In this document: positions 50,226-61,702 of the stretch, in pieces
Numbering within the stretch: position 1 is the first letter of the stretch
How the letters are laid out: each line of letters opens with the position of its first letter
NCBI GenBank assembly: GCA_900708905.1
Contig: CAADRB010000003.1
Span: 1,685,170 to 1,749,169, forward strand
Direction: 5' to 3'
DNA: 64,000 bases
DNA from: Hymenolepis diminuta
Taxonomy: Eukaryota; Platyhelminthes; Cestoda; Cyclophyllidea; Hymenolepididae
Notes under the pieces: model-generated
Told to the model about the DNA's origin: nothing
What the model saw: only the letters and a program-made list of their open reading frames with translations
Databases searched by the model: none
Position numbers and translations under genes: made by a program

Positions 50226-50929
50226 TTTTAGGAGAGCGCGCGCAGGCTCTGATCCTGCACCTGAGTGGTCGTCTTTGGATGAGGGAAGAGGATGTGCGGA
50301 CCATAGTAACAGGGCCACTCATGTGTTCATGCCAGCACAACGAACAATAGACCTCCGGCTCCACTCTGTTCTCTCCCTGTATCTGCTTGTCTATAGTGTT
50401 AGTACGTATTTATGTGCAGATTACACAATAGGACATTACCGTTTCCAACCTATATTGTACCTGGCACATAGTACCTATGCGTCCACAAAAGAAGACAAAA
50501 AGCATTGATTGTACGCCAAACCGTTATATGTGTCCAGAAATCCCTCCACTACCGTCATTCTCCCGCATCACTTCACATCCCACGGTACTAGAAGGTTGTA
50601 CGTGCATGCGTTTTTGTGTGTTGCCGAGTGCGTATGTCTAACCCTTCCTTGTCTAGTCGTCTAGTCCGCCTTCTTGGTTATCTGCGTTTGCATTTTTTTG
50701 TTTATTTTCCTGTCGGTACTTGGGTCTTTGACCTTTTGAACACATTGGTTTTCTTGTACACGGGGGCCCTCCCTCTACTAAACAGTTGGTACAAGCCAAT
50801 GGTACAATAACAATTATTTCCCTAAGGAGAGCATTTTAGGTTGTATTTGTTATGTGGGAAGTGATAATATGCCATCAAAGGTGTAAAATGCGTATTTTTA
50901 CGCTGTGTTTTCTGCTGCGAAATCACGAG

Positions 50930-51058
50930 ATCAACCCTAGCACTCCTACTGCCAATTCAGTATCATTTACACTGTATATCAGAGACTTAAGTGCTCCTAT
51001 GGAATTCCGCTTAATCCAGTATGACGTAGAGTTCATGCTACCCAGTATCATTCTTTAG
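50930..51058 (+). pseudogene. Possible non-LTR (LINE) reverse transcriptase scrap
   Basis: The frame TANSVSFTLYIRDLSAP followed by FRLIQYDVEFML resembles the block around the LINE catalytic loop (QGSxLSPxLFxLYINDL ... QYADD). One residue would be missing at the catalytic loop. It is too short to be sure. Confidence 0.25.
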
Positions 51059-51737
51059 AATTAAGGGGAACTGCAAATTTGCTGATTAATAAATGCTGAG
51101 CAGACCTCACTTCAATAAGACGGAAATTTTGTTACAATTTGTGCACACTTAGTCACCACATGATGGATAATATGAAATTAACAGTCCCGGTAGTTCAATA
51201 ATACTGCCTATTTCAAATTAATCGAAATAAATAAAACTCTACTGGTGGACTTTGTGTGGATCTTCTTTATGAGGAGTGAAATAACTGTTCTTAAGAGAAA
51301 AAATGTACTTAAAATGATTGACTCAAAAGACAGAGAATATATCCGAAAATTTAGACAATGAAACACCAGAAAGTGATGCCAGAAACCATTACCGAAAGGC
51401 AAGAAACGTACAACCAAAATCTAAGGATCAAAATATGTGAAAGCCTTTTGATGCCCTGACTTAAATTTCCACTTTTTTCGATCCATTCTCTCAACTCATA
51501 TTGAACTTCTTTTGTTCCATGTGTTGACATGTTTTCCCTTGATGAAAAAATATACTTTGGCCTTGCCATGGACATTGGAAATAAATAGAAGGGTAAAACT
51601 AGCTCAAGTTATCTGACGTCAGAAATTACTTTACACATTTGTTAATTCATCAAAAGAGAGATTAGTCGAATATGATAACATCAGAATCAGGGAAGCGGAA
51701 AATATTACCACACTGGTAATTGTACTATCTCTGGGAG

Positions 51738-51935
51738 GTATCTAATACTGAGTCAGCTGACCGCAATGTGCAGTTGCTAGGTCTATTAGATAATCAATCT
51801 AATGGAAATGGGAAACAGGCTCCCCACTACGACCTGTTCCAGTACACACAGACAGTGGGTAGCTTTTTCGAAGATAGCATTGACGGAATGACCCCACCAC
51901 CCAGCCAACTAGCTAGAAAGACAGTTGTAAAATAG
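51738..51935 (+). CDS. Candidate 3'-terminal exon of an unknown plus-strand gene
   Basis: Following a weak acceptor (CTATCTCTGGGAG) a frame of 65 codons plus stop has unusually protein-like composition (VSNTESADRNVQLLGLLDNQ ... FFEDSIDGMTPPPSQLARK). AATAAA repeats at 52146 provide a poly(A) signal about 210 bases downstream. No upstream exon was found. I recognise no domain. It lies 2.7 kb upstream of SoxD in divergent orientation. Confidence 0.3.
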   Translation, partial: VSNTESADRNVQLLGLLDNQSNGNGKQAPHYDLFQYTQTVGSFFEDSIDGMTPPPSQLARKTVVK

Positions 51936-52556
51936 GGGGGAAACAAATGCCATTAACGTATATACATACGCATACAGCATACATATCCAACTGTTTTATG
52001 CGCTTCCGGGTCAAACTTTACGAGCTCTGAGACTGTAGGAGGCAGTAACAAGGGAATACGTCTATTAGGCACTTTGTGATGCATTGAATTTGACCTGAAG
52101 ATGCCCTGATGTAGAGGTAATGAAAAATGGGGTAGAAAATATAAAAATAAAATAAAATAAGAAACGTTTAAAGGTGAATAAATAGTTTGCTTAGTGAATA
52201 TCTGAAAAATTCCAGCAAAATAAGCATGCAAACCAGTCAAGACTTATCAGTCATTAGCTTCACAGATCTAAGAACAGTTGAGTAAAAGTTATTAGTCTGA
52301 AGACTCAAAGGTGCAATTCTTGTTACTACACTAATTAAGAGTTAAATGACGCATTCGTTTCAAGGGGCTTGGAAACTGACGCATTTAGAAATTCGATTTG
52401 TCAATCCAACAGTTGGGAAGGAAACCAATGATTAATACCTGGTCGAGATTATTGTTCTGTTTCACATGACACCCAGCACCTGATTATAAGGACAATTTTA
52501 TCACTGCAATATTAACGAATATTTACATGACTTTCTCGAAATATAGAAAATACAGT

Positions 52557-52571
52557 GGGGGGAGGGGGAGG
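52557..52571 (+). other. G-run, possible quadruplex
   Basis: GGGGGGAGGGGGAGG. Confidence 0.5.
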
Positions 52572-55500
52572 TGATACTAGAGAAATGAAAAGGTAAATAA
52601 TACTGGTTATTATGCAGAATGATGATATTGGAGAAGATTCTATTTTGAAATTACCAAGTTGGCAATATGCACGGCCATCTGGAGAGCGTTTTTTTACAAA
52701 GTTCTAAATAAACAAAATATTCATTCCATTCATTAGGTGCCCTCAAATAAGCAAAAGAAAAACAGCTGTTTAGAACTACGCCACTTGTTTTAATAAAACA
52801 CTTTGAAGTGAAAGTTTTGGTTGTAAAAACAGGTGAAATTGTATTGATAAAGGGGTAAAAATTTTTAATAAATCCGTCTATCAGAAAGTCATTATAAAAC
52901 CCGATGCATAAAGAAAAAAACAGAAAAACTGAGAAATTTTTGATAAAAAGTGCATTCGTTTCTAAAGAAAGCAAGTGATAGAATTAAAATGATATTGAAG
53001 TGACATGGCAAATTTTAAATTTTGAGCCAAGAAATGGGAAAGGGAAAATCTCAATCTTCATGGCCACATTCACATCTTGCAACCACAGAAATAAGATCTT
53101 TGATACTGTGCGCTCCCCTGATCGACAACGGTACTTTAAGTACTTTGAAGTATAGGCCAAACAAACCGCTTAATCGATAACGTATCTTTTAAACAATCCA
53201 TGAGAAACATGACACCAAACTTTTGGTTGACTATCCTTTCAAATTGTAAAGCACACCTATCCTGCTATTATTTTCAATTATTGATAAAGAAAATCTCTAA
53301 AGTAAGTCAGAAATAATTCCTTAGCAGAATTCCTTTGAGGTGAGAGTTTCAATCGTCAGTACCAAAACATAACTACTTAATACGGTGGTAAACGTGAAAA
53401 CGCTACTCCTCAAAATAGTGGTCGGTTTTGCGTATTCGAGTTTCTATAGTTCAGACTAAAATTTCGTTTATAATAGCTTAAGTTTAGTGAAAGCAATCAA
53501 ATTTACATTAAAGAAATTAAAAAAAAAGGGTTAGCGAGCAAAGTTTTACCAAATAAATCTCCTATCTTGACCCACTTGGGTAGCTCATAATTAGAATTCT
53601 CATCGAAATAAAGCAATTCCTGCAGACCGGATTCAATTTTAACAAACCAAAATTGAGTTTTTTGAGGTTATTATGCTAAATTTTCATCAACCGCAATGTT
53701 CAAAACAAAGTGAGTGGTTTTTCTGAAACCATTCACATGTATTAAACACAAATAGATAGATTATAATTAATTTGCGGCTATTATCTGTCACTCAACTTCA
53801 CTCACCATCAAAATTTACTGAGTACGATACTCGAAACAAGGCTATAGAGCTTCAAATTTAACTGTTTAATTTAAGTAAATTGCCAAAAGAGAAAATATAT
53901 ATTAGGGGCAAAATGCTCGAATTAACACTAAGTTCACTTAAAAATTTTATACTTAAGGTTAAAAGAAGGCATATTGTACGCGAACCTTCACCCCATCTGT
54001 CCCAAAATAATCATGAACCCCTCTAATTTTAAATGCGTCATTCAAGCGAATAATCGAATACTGGATCACACAGCACAGAATTTTTATGTGCCGTCTGTGC
54101 GCAATTTGAACAAAATGAGATTCACTGTTGAGGTCAAGTTTTATTGCCTTCCACTATACCGGACGCCTTGTGCGTTGCACACGTGGTCTTCTAACCTCCA
54201 TAATCCCACCCTCGAAATCCCCTTCAATCCGCTCTCCTAATCCATATGGTATGGAGGTACCATAAAGACGTGCCCCCATCTTTGTTCCCCCGACTTCCAA
54301 AGGGGATCAGAGAAGTTAATGTATTATATATGCGTAATTTAAGGTTAAGCTGTATCATAAGTAATGATAAATCAAGCAAATTAAGCAGAACCATTAATTA
54401 ATATTAATTGGCAGTGACTTTGCCTATAAATATTCAACAATTTATTCAAGGAAAAAATGAAAATTTCTATTGAAAAATCAGTTGTAGAATGAAATAATGA
54501 ACTTACAAATGTCAGTAAAAAGCACACCATTTAATGAATCTCCCTCACTTCGTTGTACGGAGATAAAATGTGGGAACAGTGGTCTCTTTATGAGTTTGTT
54601 TCGATTAATCGATTTTATTCTTTTGAGTCCTGCTCTCACAGGTAACTTCTCCATTGCAAAAGTATAATTTATCGAAAAAAAATTATTCAAATGTCCTTGA
54701 ACAAATGCGATTGGCGATATGACTTCATAAAAATGATTATGTGATGAGTGACGCGGAAATTTGTTACAACACGCTCACCGTTCCAGTGGGGAAACTGGAA
54801 CAATTCCGTCACCTCATTGTTAAAAAGGTATTCAAAATTGCGAATAGAGCTGAACAATAGGCATTTTAATACGCGGTTATTTCCTTTGAAGACTGGTGAA
54901 TTTCAAAGAATGGCAATCATCATAATAGAGGCGTCATATTGCTCCAAAACCGAATAATAATAAAAAATTCATTCCTATTATGATTCTACTTTTAAAAGTG
55001 GAATAAAAATTTGCCAAAATTTGTTCAGATGTAATTGGTGGATTAATCTTAGGTCCCAAATCGTTGAAATTTAGTAATTTCAAAAGTGGAGGGTAATTAA
55101 ATAATATATTTAGTAAGGGGATATTAACTAATGGCTTAATTGGATGATACTCACTCAGTAACATTCAAATTTAAAAAGAAAAATGGGTCATTGCTTGATA
55201 AATAATTGTTTAAATGAGAACAGATATGTCCAATTTATCGCAATAATCAAATTTGAATTTGTACGCATATAATCAATCGATTTTTTTCAAATAAATGAAT
55301 GCCGTCTAGCCAGTGGAAGACCTAATGTCATTTCTCAGCAAGATTTCTATTGAATTTTAATAAATTGCTAAGTTATGGTCACAAGCGAATCATAACAGTC
55401 CCATTTAAACATGTTCAAAACTCTCAAACTGCTGCATGCTTTAATAACTATCCAGCCGAATAGTGCATGAAAAAGTATAAATAATTATGATTAAGACCAG

Positions 55501-55714
55501 CAATATATTTTATAAGAATAAACAAAATTCACGGATAAATTTGAAATTGTTTCTAATGATTATCGTTGAATTATTAAATTCATTGCCTGGAAGGAGCTGA
55601 TAATAATTGTTATCACAGAAGTTGCATAAGTTTTTAGACCGCTCAACATAAACCGGAATGGAACAATTTGGAAATGCATCAATGCAGTAGAAGTAGAGGA
55701 TAAAGCATTTTAGA

Positions 55715-55805
55715 TTGAAAGAGGAAGAGAAAGGGAGGGAAAAGAATAACCTAGGGAGAGAGAAGGGGGATTAAGAGAAGAAGAATGATGGGACAAGGCA
55801 GGAAG
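55715..55805 (+). repeat. Purine-rich tract
   Basis: GA-rich for about 90 bases with few pyrimidines. Confidence 0.7.
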
Positions 55806-56229
55806 TTAAAGAAACGTGCGTGCATGAATGCATGCCCGTGCTTGTCCTGAGTCCTACTACTAATAACTAAGCGGTTTTCAGTAAAACAACAACGGGAAGA
55901 AGCTGGCAGGTGGGGGGCAAGACCAGATCCGGTTTGGACAGGAGAAGAAGAGGGTAGAGCCCATATTCTCCACCTACACCACTATCCTCACTTCCCGTCT
56001 TCTCAAACAACTCACTTTTGTTTTCGTCCCATTTATTAACTGAATGTGGGTGTACATCTATACCTATATGTAGCCTGAGTTTGTTCAGCCAAGTTAAATA
56101 CCGGAAATACTACGCCGCACATTGTTATGCGACTGTACGTTTAGTCGTGCAATTCAACTCCCCTTCCCAGTCCTCAAAAAGAGGGGATGGGACTGGACTG
56201 AACATGGGGTTGAGTTGCATGGCGTTGCA

Positions 56230-56244
56230 GTGGAGTGGAGTGGA
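56230..56244 (+). repeat. (TGGAG)3 pentamer repeat
   Basis: Three TGGAG-type units followed by TGGATG. Confidence 0.7.
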
Positions 56245-56810
56245 TGAAAGTAAACAAAATGTTCTGGGCACCGGAAAAGGGCTGTGATTGTTTTAATGGG
56301 ACATGTGAGCAAGCCCTGATTAATGGTTCTGAGAACATTAATCGGTACTGCTTAATAGCCACCTTTTATTATAACCAACAGTTGTTTAAACAACATCAGA
56401 ATTCCGAGAGGAAGTTTTACATTCTACGAGTTTTAATAAAAAAAATGAATCACGCAAGCAAAATGGATATAATGTATTCTAAGAATACTCTCCCCCTTTC
56501 AACAAAACCACGAAATTTTGTATTGGTTATGAATAATGCGAGAGAGAGAGAATAATCTCAAGCCTTGCACGCGATTGTTCTCGTTAATGATTTAAACCGT
56601 CTCACTCTTTCGTCAATCTTCACATTCCTGACTTGTTCGGCAATTCGACACGTTCTTATTGATAAGACGAAGGGATAGCTGTCAATCTGTATATTTCAGA
56701 AGATTGACAGATAAAAGTGTTAAGCGTTTCCTTTTGTGGGAGATTAGAGTATTCAAATACATGTTTCCACAGGAGATTTGAGTCTCCCTAAATTATGTAT
56801 ATTATATATC

Positions 56811-57178
56811 TTTTCTTTTCTCACCTCCACCCCCAGTTTTTTCCCTTCTCTTTCCCATTTTCTTCGCGTATTTCACGGTTAAAAACGCATCTCACACACA
56901 TAGAAGGTATGAATCCCTTGGGCCAACCACACAAAATATGGAAACAAACCCCTCTCAACCCACCTCCCCACCTCCCCACTTATTCACAATCTTCTCAATA
57001 TAAGAAACAATCCTCCCCTTTCCCAAGGTGTTCTCAGCATTGGGAAAAGAATGCAAAGCAAAAGAAGGGAAAGGATGGCTTCTACACGCAAACTTATTCT
57101 TACCACGTGTCGCCATAAAGATGAAGGGGGAGTAGTAGGAATAGAACAAGAAACAGAGAGGGAGAGATGGAAGAGAGA
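56811..57178 (+). repeat. Pyrimidine tract followed by purine tract
   Basis: C/T-rich sequence (56811-57030, with CACCTCCC repeated) gives way to A/G-rich sequence (57041-57178). The halves are roughly complementary in character (CCTTTCCC and GGGAAAGG), so long imperfect hairpins or triplex forms are possible. Confidence 0.6.
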
Positions 57179-58901
57179 ATCTATGCTGTTCTGCTCCACT
57201 TGTCGGCTTGTTTAAAGACCACTGATGTGTGTACCCAAATCAGAGCAAGAAATCTTCATGCTTTCTGGCGACATACTTGGTATGTTTTTAGGGGGCAAAC
57301 TAACCACAAATGACATTCAAACTGTTACAAATAGTAAGAATGTACTGTATCATTCGAAAATTTAGGAAGATTTGAGAGGAGGGGTGTTTGAACCATTTAA
57401 GAGAAAATGTGACTTCAATAAAAGTAGAAAAGATTTTCAAAATAAACCTTTTTCCACATTTTGATGCATATTAACTTTTATCGAAATCCACTAAGACCAA
57501 TAACTCCTGAGTCTCCTGTGAATGCGGATATTATAAAACTTTAGATATAAATACTCCTTTCTTGTTTACTCAGGCCTCCCTGCTCAAGGTGAAATCCTTT
57601 TTATCAGATACATATCTAAATGTAACCCGCCATTTATTTTAAATCGTTCAACTTATAATTTACTAGGGGACAATTATGCTTTGAAATAGTTTTATTAATT
57701 GCATTTTTGTCACCTTTGTCAAAGTAAGAACAAAGTCAGTTGATTTGACTTTGCGATTTTACAGAAATAAAACAAATATTTTGCATTTATCTTCTTTGGG
57801 AAAAGTTACAGCCATTTATTTTACAAACAAATGGACAAAATTACGAAATTCACAATGACTAGAATTCGGACAACTAATGTATATTAGTATCCATTGTTCT
57901 ATGGCAATAAAGTGTCGCTAGAATCTGATTTTAAGTAGAGTCTTGCATAAATGAAACATTTTTAAGACCAACTAGACTTGTGGAGAGGAAATTTGTCCTA
58001 CAACCACTCCTATGAGAATTCCGTGTTTACTATCCCTCTTTTTCGCCAAAATTATCTAACATGATTAGCCATCAACAACGCTGAGTATGCACAGATGAGC
58101 ATCGCTCTCGTAACCTCTGACTACTCAGACGTGTGCGGTGACTACTGAACTATCGGCGCAAAATATTAGCCAAAAAATTTTCGCTACTTACTGAAAGTTT
58201 GAAATTCAGCCAGCTTATACCAATGATACAATAAATTGATTAAACGGTATTTCACAATCAAAAAGTTCGAACAAAAAGTTTAATAACGTAACTGTCAAAA
58301 ATTCAAGATTACTATCTTCTCTAAAAGAAATATTTATCAGCAAAATAGTAAATGAGAATTGTATTGGCTTCACTGAAAATGTCCATTTTGCAATTTGGGA
58401 AGATCCATTAATTCCGTGTGGGTATTAATAGTTCCTCTGCACCAACTAATATTATGATAACATCGGAATACACTCCATCTTATTAGTTATTCGAGTAAAT
58501 TACAAGTAAATGATCTAAGTTTTCAAAAGAGATGTCAGAATTTCTTGGTGGTTTATCGAAACATTCCTGGCTACCAATAAACGAGAGGCATTTAAGGATA
58601 ACTATTAATTTGAGATTTCATTCATCAAGGTGGGAAGAAGAAAGGGTAATTACACTTGTTTCCCTCCCTCTCCTCTCAGAACACAACTACCTACCAACAA
58701 CACAACTCATAAAGCCATCTCTAATCTTAATTGCACAAATGTCTCTATAATTAAGGCCACATTGCAATTTAATGAGGAACGGGGACACTAGCTCTGTGAT
58801 AGGGGTGGGGAGAATAGTTTTGTTTAAGTGTGTGCCTATAAGTGCGCGAGCCTTGAATTCGTGTGTATATTTGTATGTGTGGGTTCACGCCTTTCACATC
58901 T

Positions 58902-58990
58902 GTCTCCCCCTCCCCTCCACTCACTTCTCTTTCAAATTACTCTTTTTCTGTCTTCCTATTTTTTTCACCATCTTTTCTTCTTCGTCCTCC
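58902..58990 (+). repeat. Pyrimidine-rich tract
   Basis: CTCCCCCTCCCCTCC and further T/C-rich sequence; source of three overlapping spurious frames. Confidence 0.7.
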
Positions 58991-61663
58991 ACCACATTTC
59001 ATATACATCATATCGCACTCTCACTTGAACATAATTACAACTAGGCTAATTATTGGACCGTGTTATTTTTGTTTGAAATTGTTTTCCCTCTACACATTCT
59101 TTACTTACTATTCTCGCTGTCTTCGTTGTCGATGTGAAAACAATATTTCTTAAATAGGATTATAATCTCAATGCTTTTGAAAGTATTTGTGCAAATCGGT
59201 ATGGAAAAAGGTTTGCGATAATTAGCGATGAAGGAAATACTTTTTGAAAAGCAATTGCGAAATTCTTAATACCTCTTGGTTAATGACAATGATGCCAAGT
59301 GAACATAATTTCACGAATTTGACATTAAAATTTAACCTTTTATACCTATAATTGCAAAGTGAATATCACTGAGATTGAAATATGAAATAAGGGCAAAAAT
59401 GGAAAGATTGTTGAAGCTCTAGATGTTCAATTATTCAAGAACACGCCAAGTTGACAGCTTACTATTATGCTCAAAGAGCAACTTTTGAATGAGAAACCGG
59501 TAAAAGTTTATTGCAGGGATGCTCAGGTTGATGCAAAGTCAAGTCAAGATCTGTCATAGAAAACTCAAGGTTACTAGTTTGCGTGATTGAGTTCCATGTG
59601 GAATAACTACCTAAGTAAAATTCGAAGTTCAAATACAATCTCATGATACAAGTGTTCTCGTGATCCCTTTTCATAAGAAACCCGTTTAATAATTGGACAC
59701 TATCGTTCCCAAGACAAGGAGTTACTTCTCAATCATTCCGTACAATATTTGAGTTCTGTGATCAATACTTCTTGTTATGAGTTGCAGAAATGTTAAAGTA
59801 TACACCCAATTCTCCATATACTTATACAGTCAGTTTACGCTCCTTCACTTAATTCTCATTTGTAATAGAAATTTGTTCTTGCATAAGTGAGACTCAAATG
59901 AGTCAAAACTAGAAATACTTCAAAGATAATATAAACCACATTTCAATATTTATTCAAATATGAACGTGAATCTAGTGTTGTATCAGCAGCCACCTTCCAG
60001 CATTTAAGGGATTTGAATAATTAGTTAAGGAAAACTGGGTTCTCTAAAGACTGCCGGACGTCTGGAAAATTTTTTAATCAACGTAAATTTCATATTTATG
60101 CTCTAGAGAAGGACCTTTTCTTCTTCTGTTTGTAGGTCAATAAATTAACATAGACATACTTGAAAGTTTATTTTTGTGTTGTGAGAGTGAGAGGTAGTAA
60201 GGCCGAGGGTAAGAAGGGAGACAACAACACAACGCTTTAGACACAGAGAAAAACTCCCGATTGGAAGACGTGATTCACAAACGATTTGAATAAATCTCTT
60301 CCTCTATCTCGCCCTTAGGCTCTTTAATGAAAACTAATTGGCATTTAGCCTTATTCATTTATATGCGGACCCACTATCATTCCCCCCTCCTGCACCCAAT
60401 AAACCGCCTTTCTATCCGACGCAACAAATCTTGACCTTGACTTTGATCGTCTGCGAACAATTGGTGTGGAATTTGAGAAAAACAATCTATTAGCTGAAGC
60501 GGGTAGTTTATTACCCTGTTTTCCACGCAAAGAAGATAGGATATAACAATTTCGTCCAAATAACACATGCCAATCTCCCCGTGAAAGCAAAAAATGAACG
60601 TAATGTTATTGACGCTTGGCTAGTAGTCGAATTAAAAGATCTTTCGTATTTTGGGGTTTGCAGGAAAAGACCCAGACAAGTGATGTACAGAAACAGGATT
60701 AGTCGTCTTCATTGACGTAAGGGAGCTGTCAAACAAATGAGGCGATACATTGACAAAGGTTATAACTAATATTCGCATGTAGTGTCGAGCCATGTCGTGT
60801 CGAGTGTTAATGTTTTTTCCTAGGGACCAGGTGGGAAGTGTTAGAAAAGACGAAGAGAGAAAAAAGACGGGAAAGAGCGCCAGTAGCAGGCGTATTTTAA
60901 GTGAGGGTAGACTTGGCGGGGGGATGAGAATTAACTTCTTCCGCTACTACTGCTGTTGTTCCAGCCAGTACTAAACGTCGAATGACAATGCCCGTTCTTA
61001 TATGCACGCACGCGTTCCAATATCCCTGCCCCTTTTCTCTCTACTCTCTCCATTTTCCCCTATATCTAATAGTTAGAAGTCGGTTTTTTATAAAACAATT
61101 CCAGTTCTTAATCACTCCTTAAATGAGTGAAAGAAATTTGATCGGAATGCTCGACAAGACTCGGTTGAATAAAAAGGAAGATTAACTCCAGTTCTAATCA
61201 GCTAAGTCAAATTCCATAATTTAAATAAATGGAAGTATTATTCTCTTTTGAAGTCACTGCTACTACATGTGACCGAATTTGACATAATGAATAATTCACT
61301 TATGTGCCTCTTAAAGCGCCAAATAGAAGACTTTAGGTCCGCGCGCCTCCTTTACCCATTTGCCCGGAAGGGGTTTATGTGAGGGTGAGTGTGTGTTTTA
61401 ATGCATAAAAAGAGGGCCGAGGTGTGTAAACGACCCATGGGAAACACGAGAGAGAATGCGTACAAGGTGGAGATATATGCATATATCCCATTCACATAAG
61501 CATCTACCGCTCCTTCTGAACCGACAATCACTCATGCATATCTCCCACTCTCTTGTGAAAGAATAAGGGCTCGCACTAGGCCGGTCATGGTTCTGATTTC
61601 TGGAAAGAGAGCGCAAATGGGAGTTGGAGGTGTTATATGATCAAAATATTTGCGGTATTCATA

Positions 61664-61702
61664 TCTTCACCCCTCTCCCCCTCCCTCCCCTCTCCCAACT
61701 CC
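61664..61702 (+). repeat. Pyrimidine tract
   Basis: Nearly pure C/T for about 40 bases. Confidence 0.8.

Noticed and set aside
58772..59153. Three overlapping frames of 66-96 codons
   Set aside because: Shadows of a C/T-rich tract that lacks stop codons in all frames.
60398..60545. Plus-strand frame reading LDLDFDRLRTIGVEFEKNN
   Set aside because: Looks protein-like but is bounded closely by stops, has no acceptor or donor, and matches nothing I recognise.
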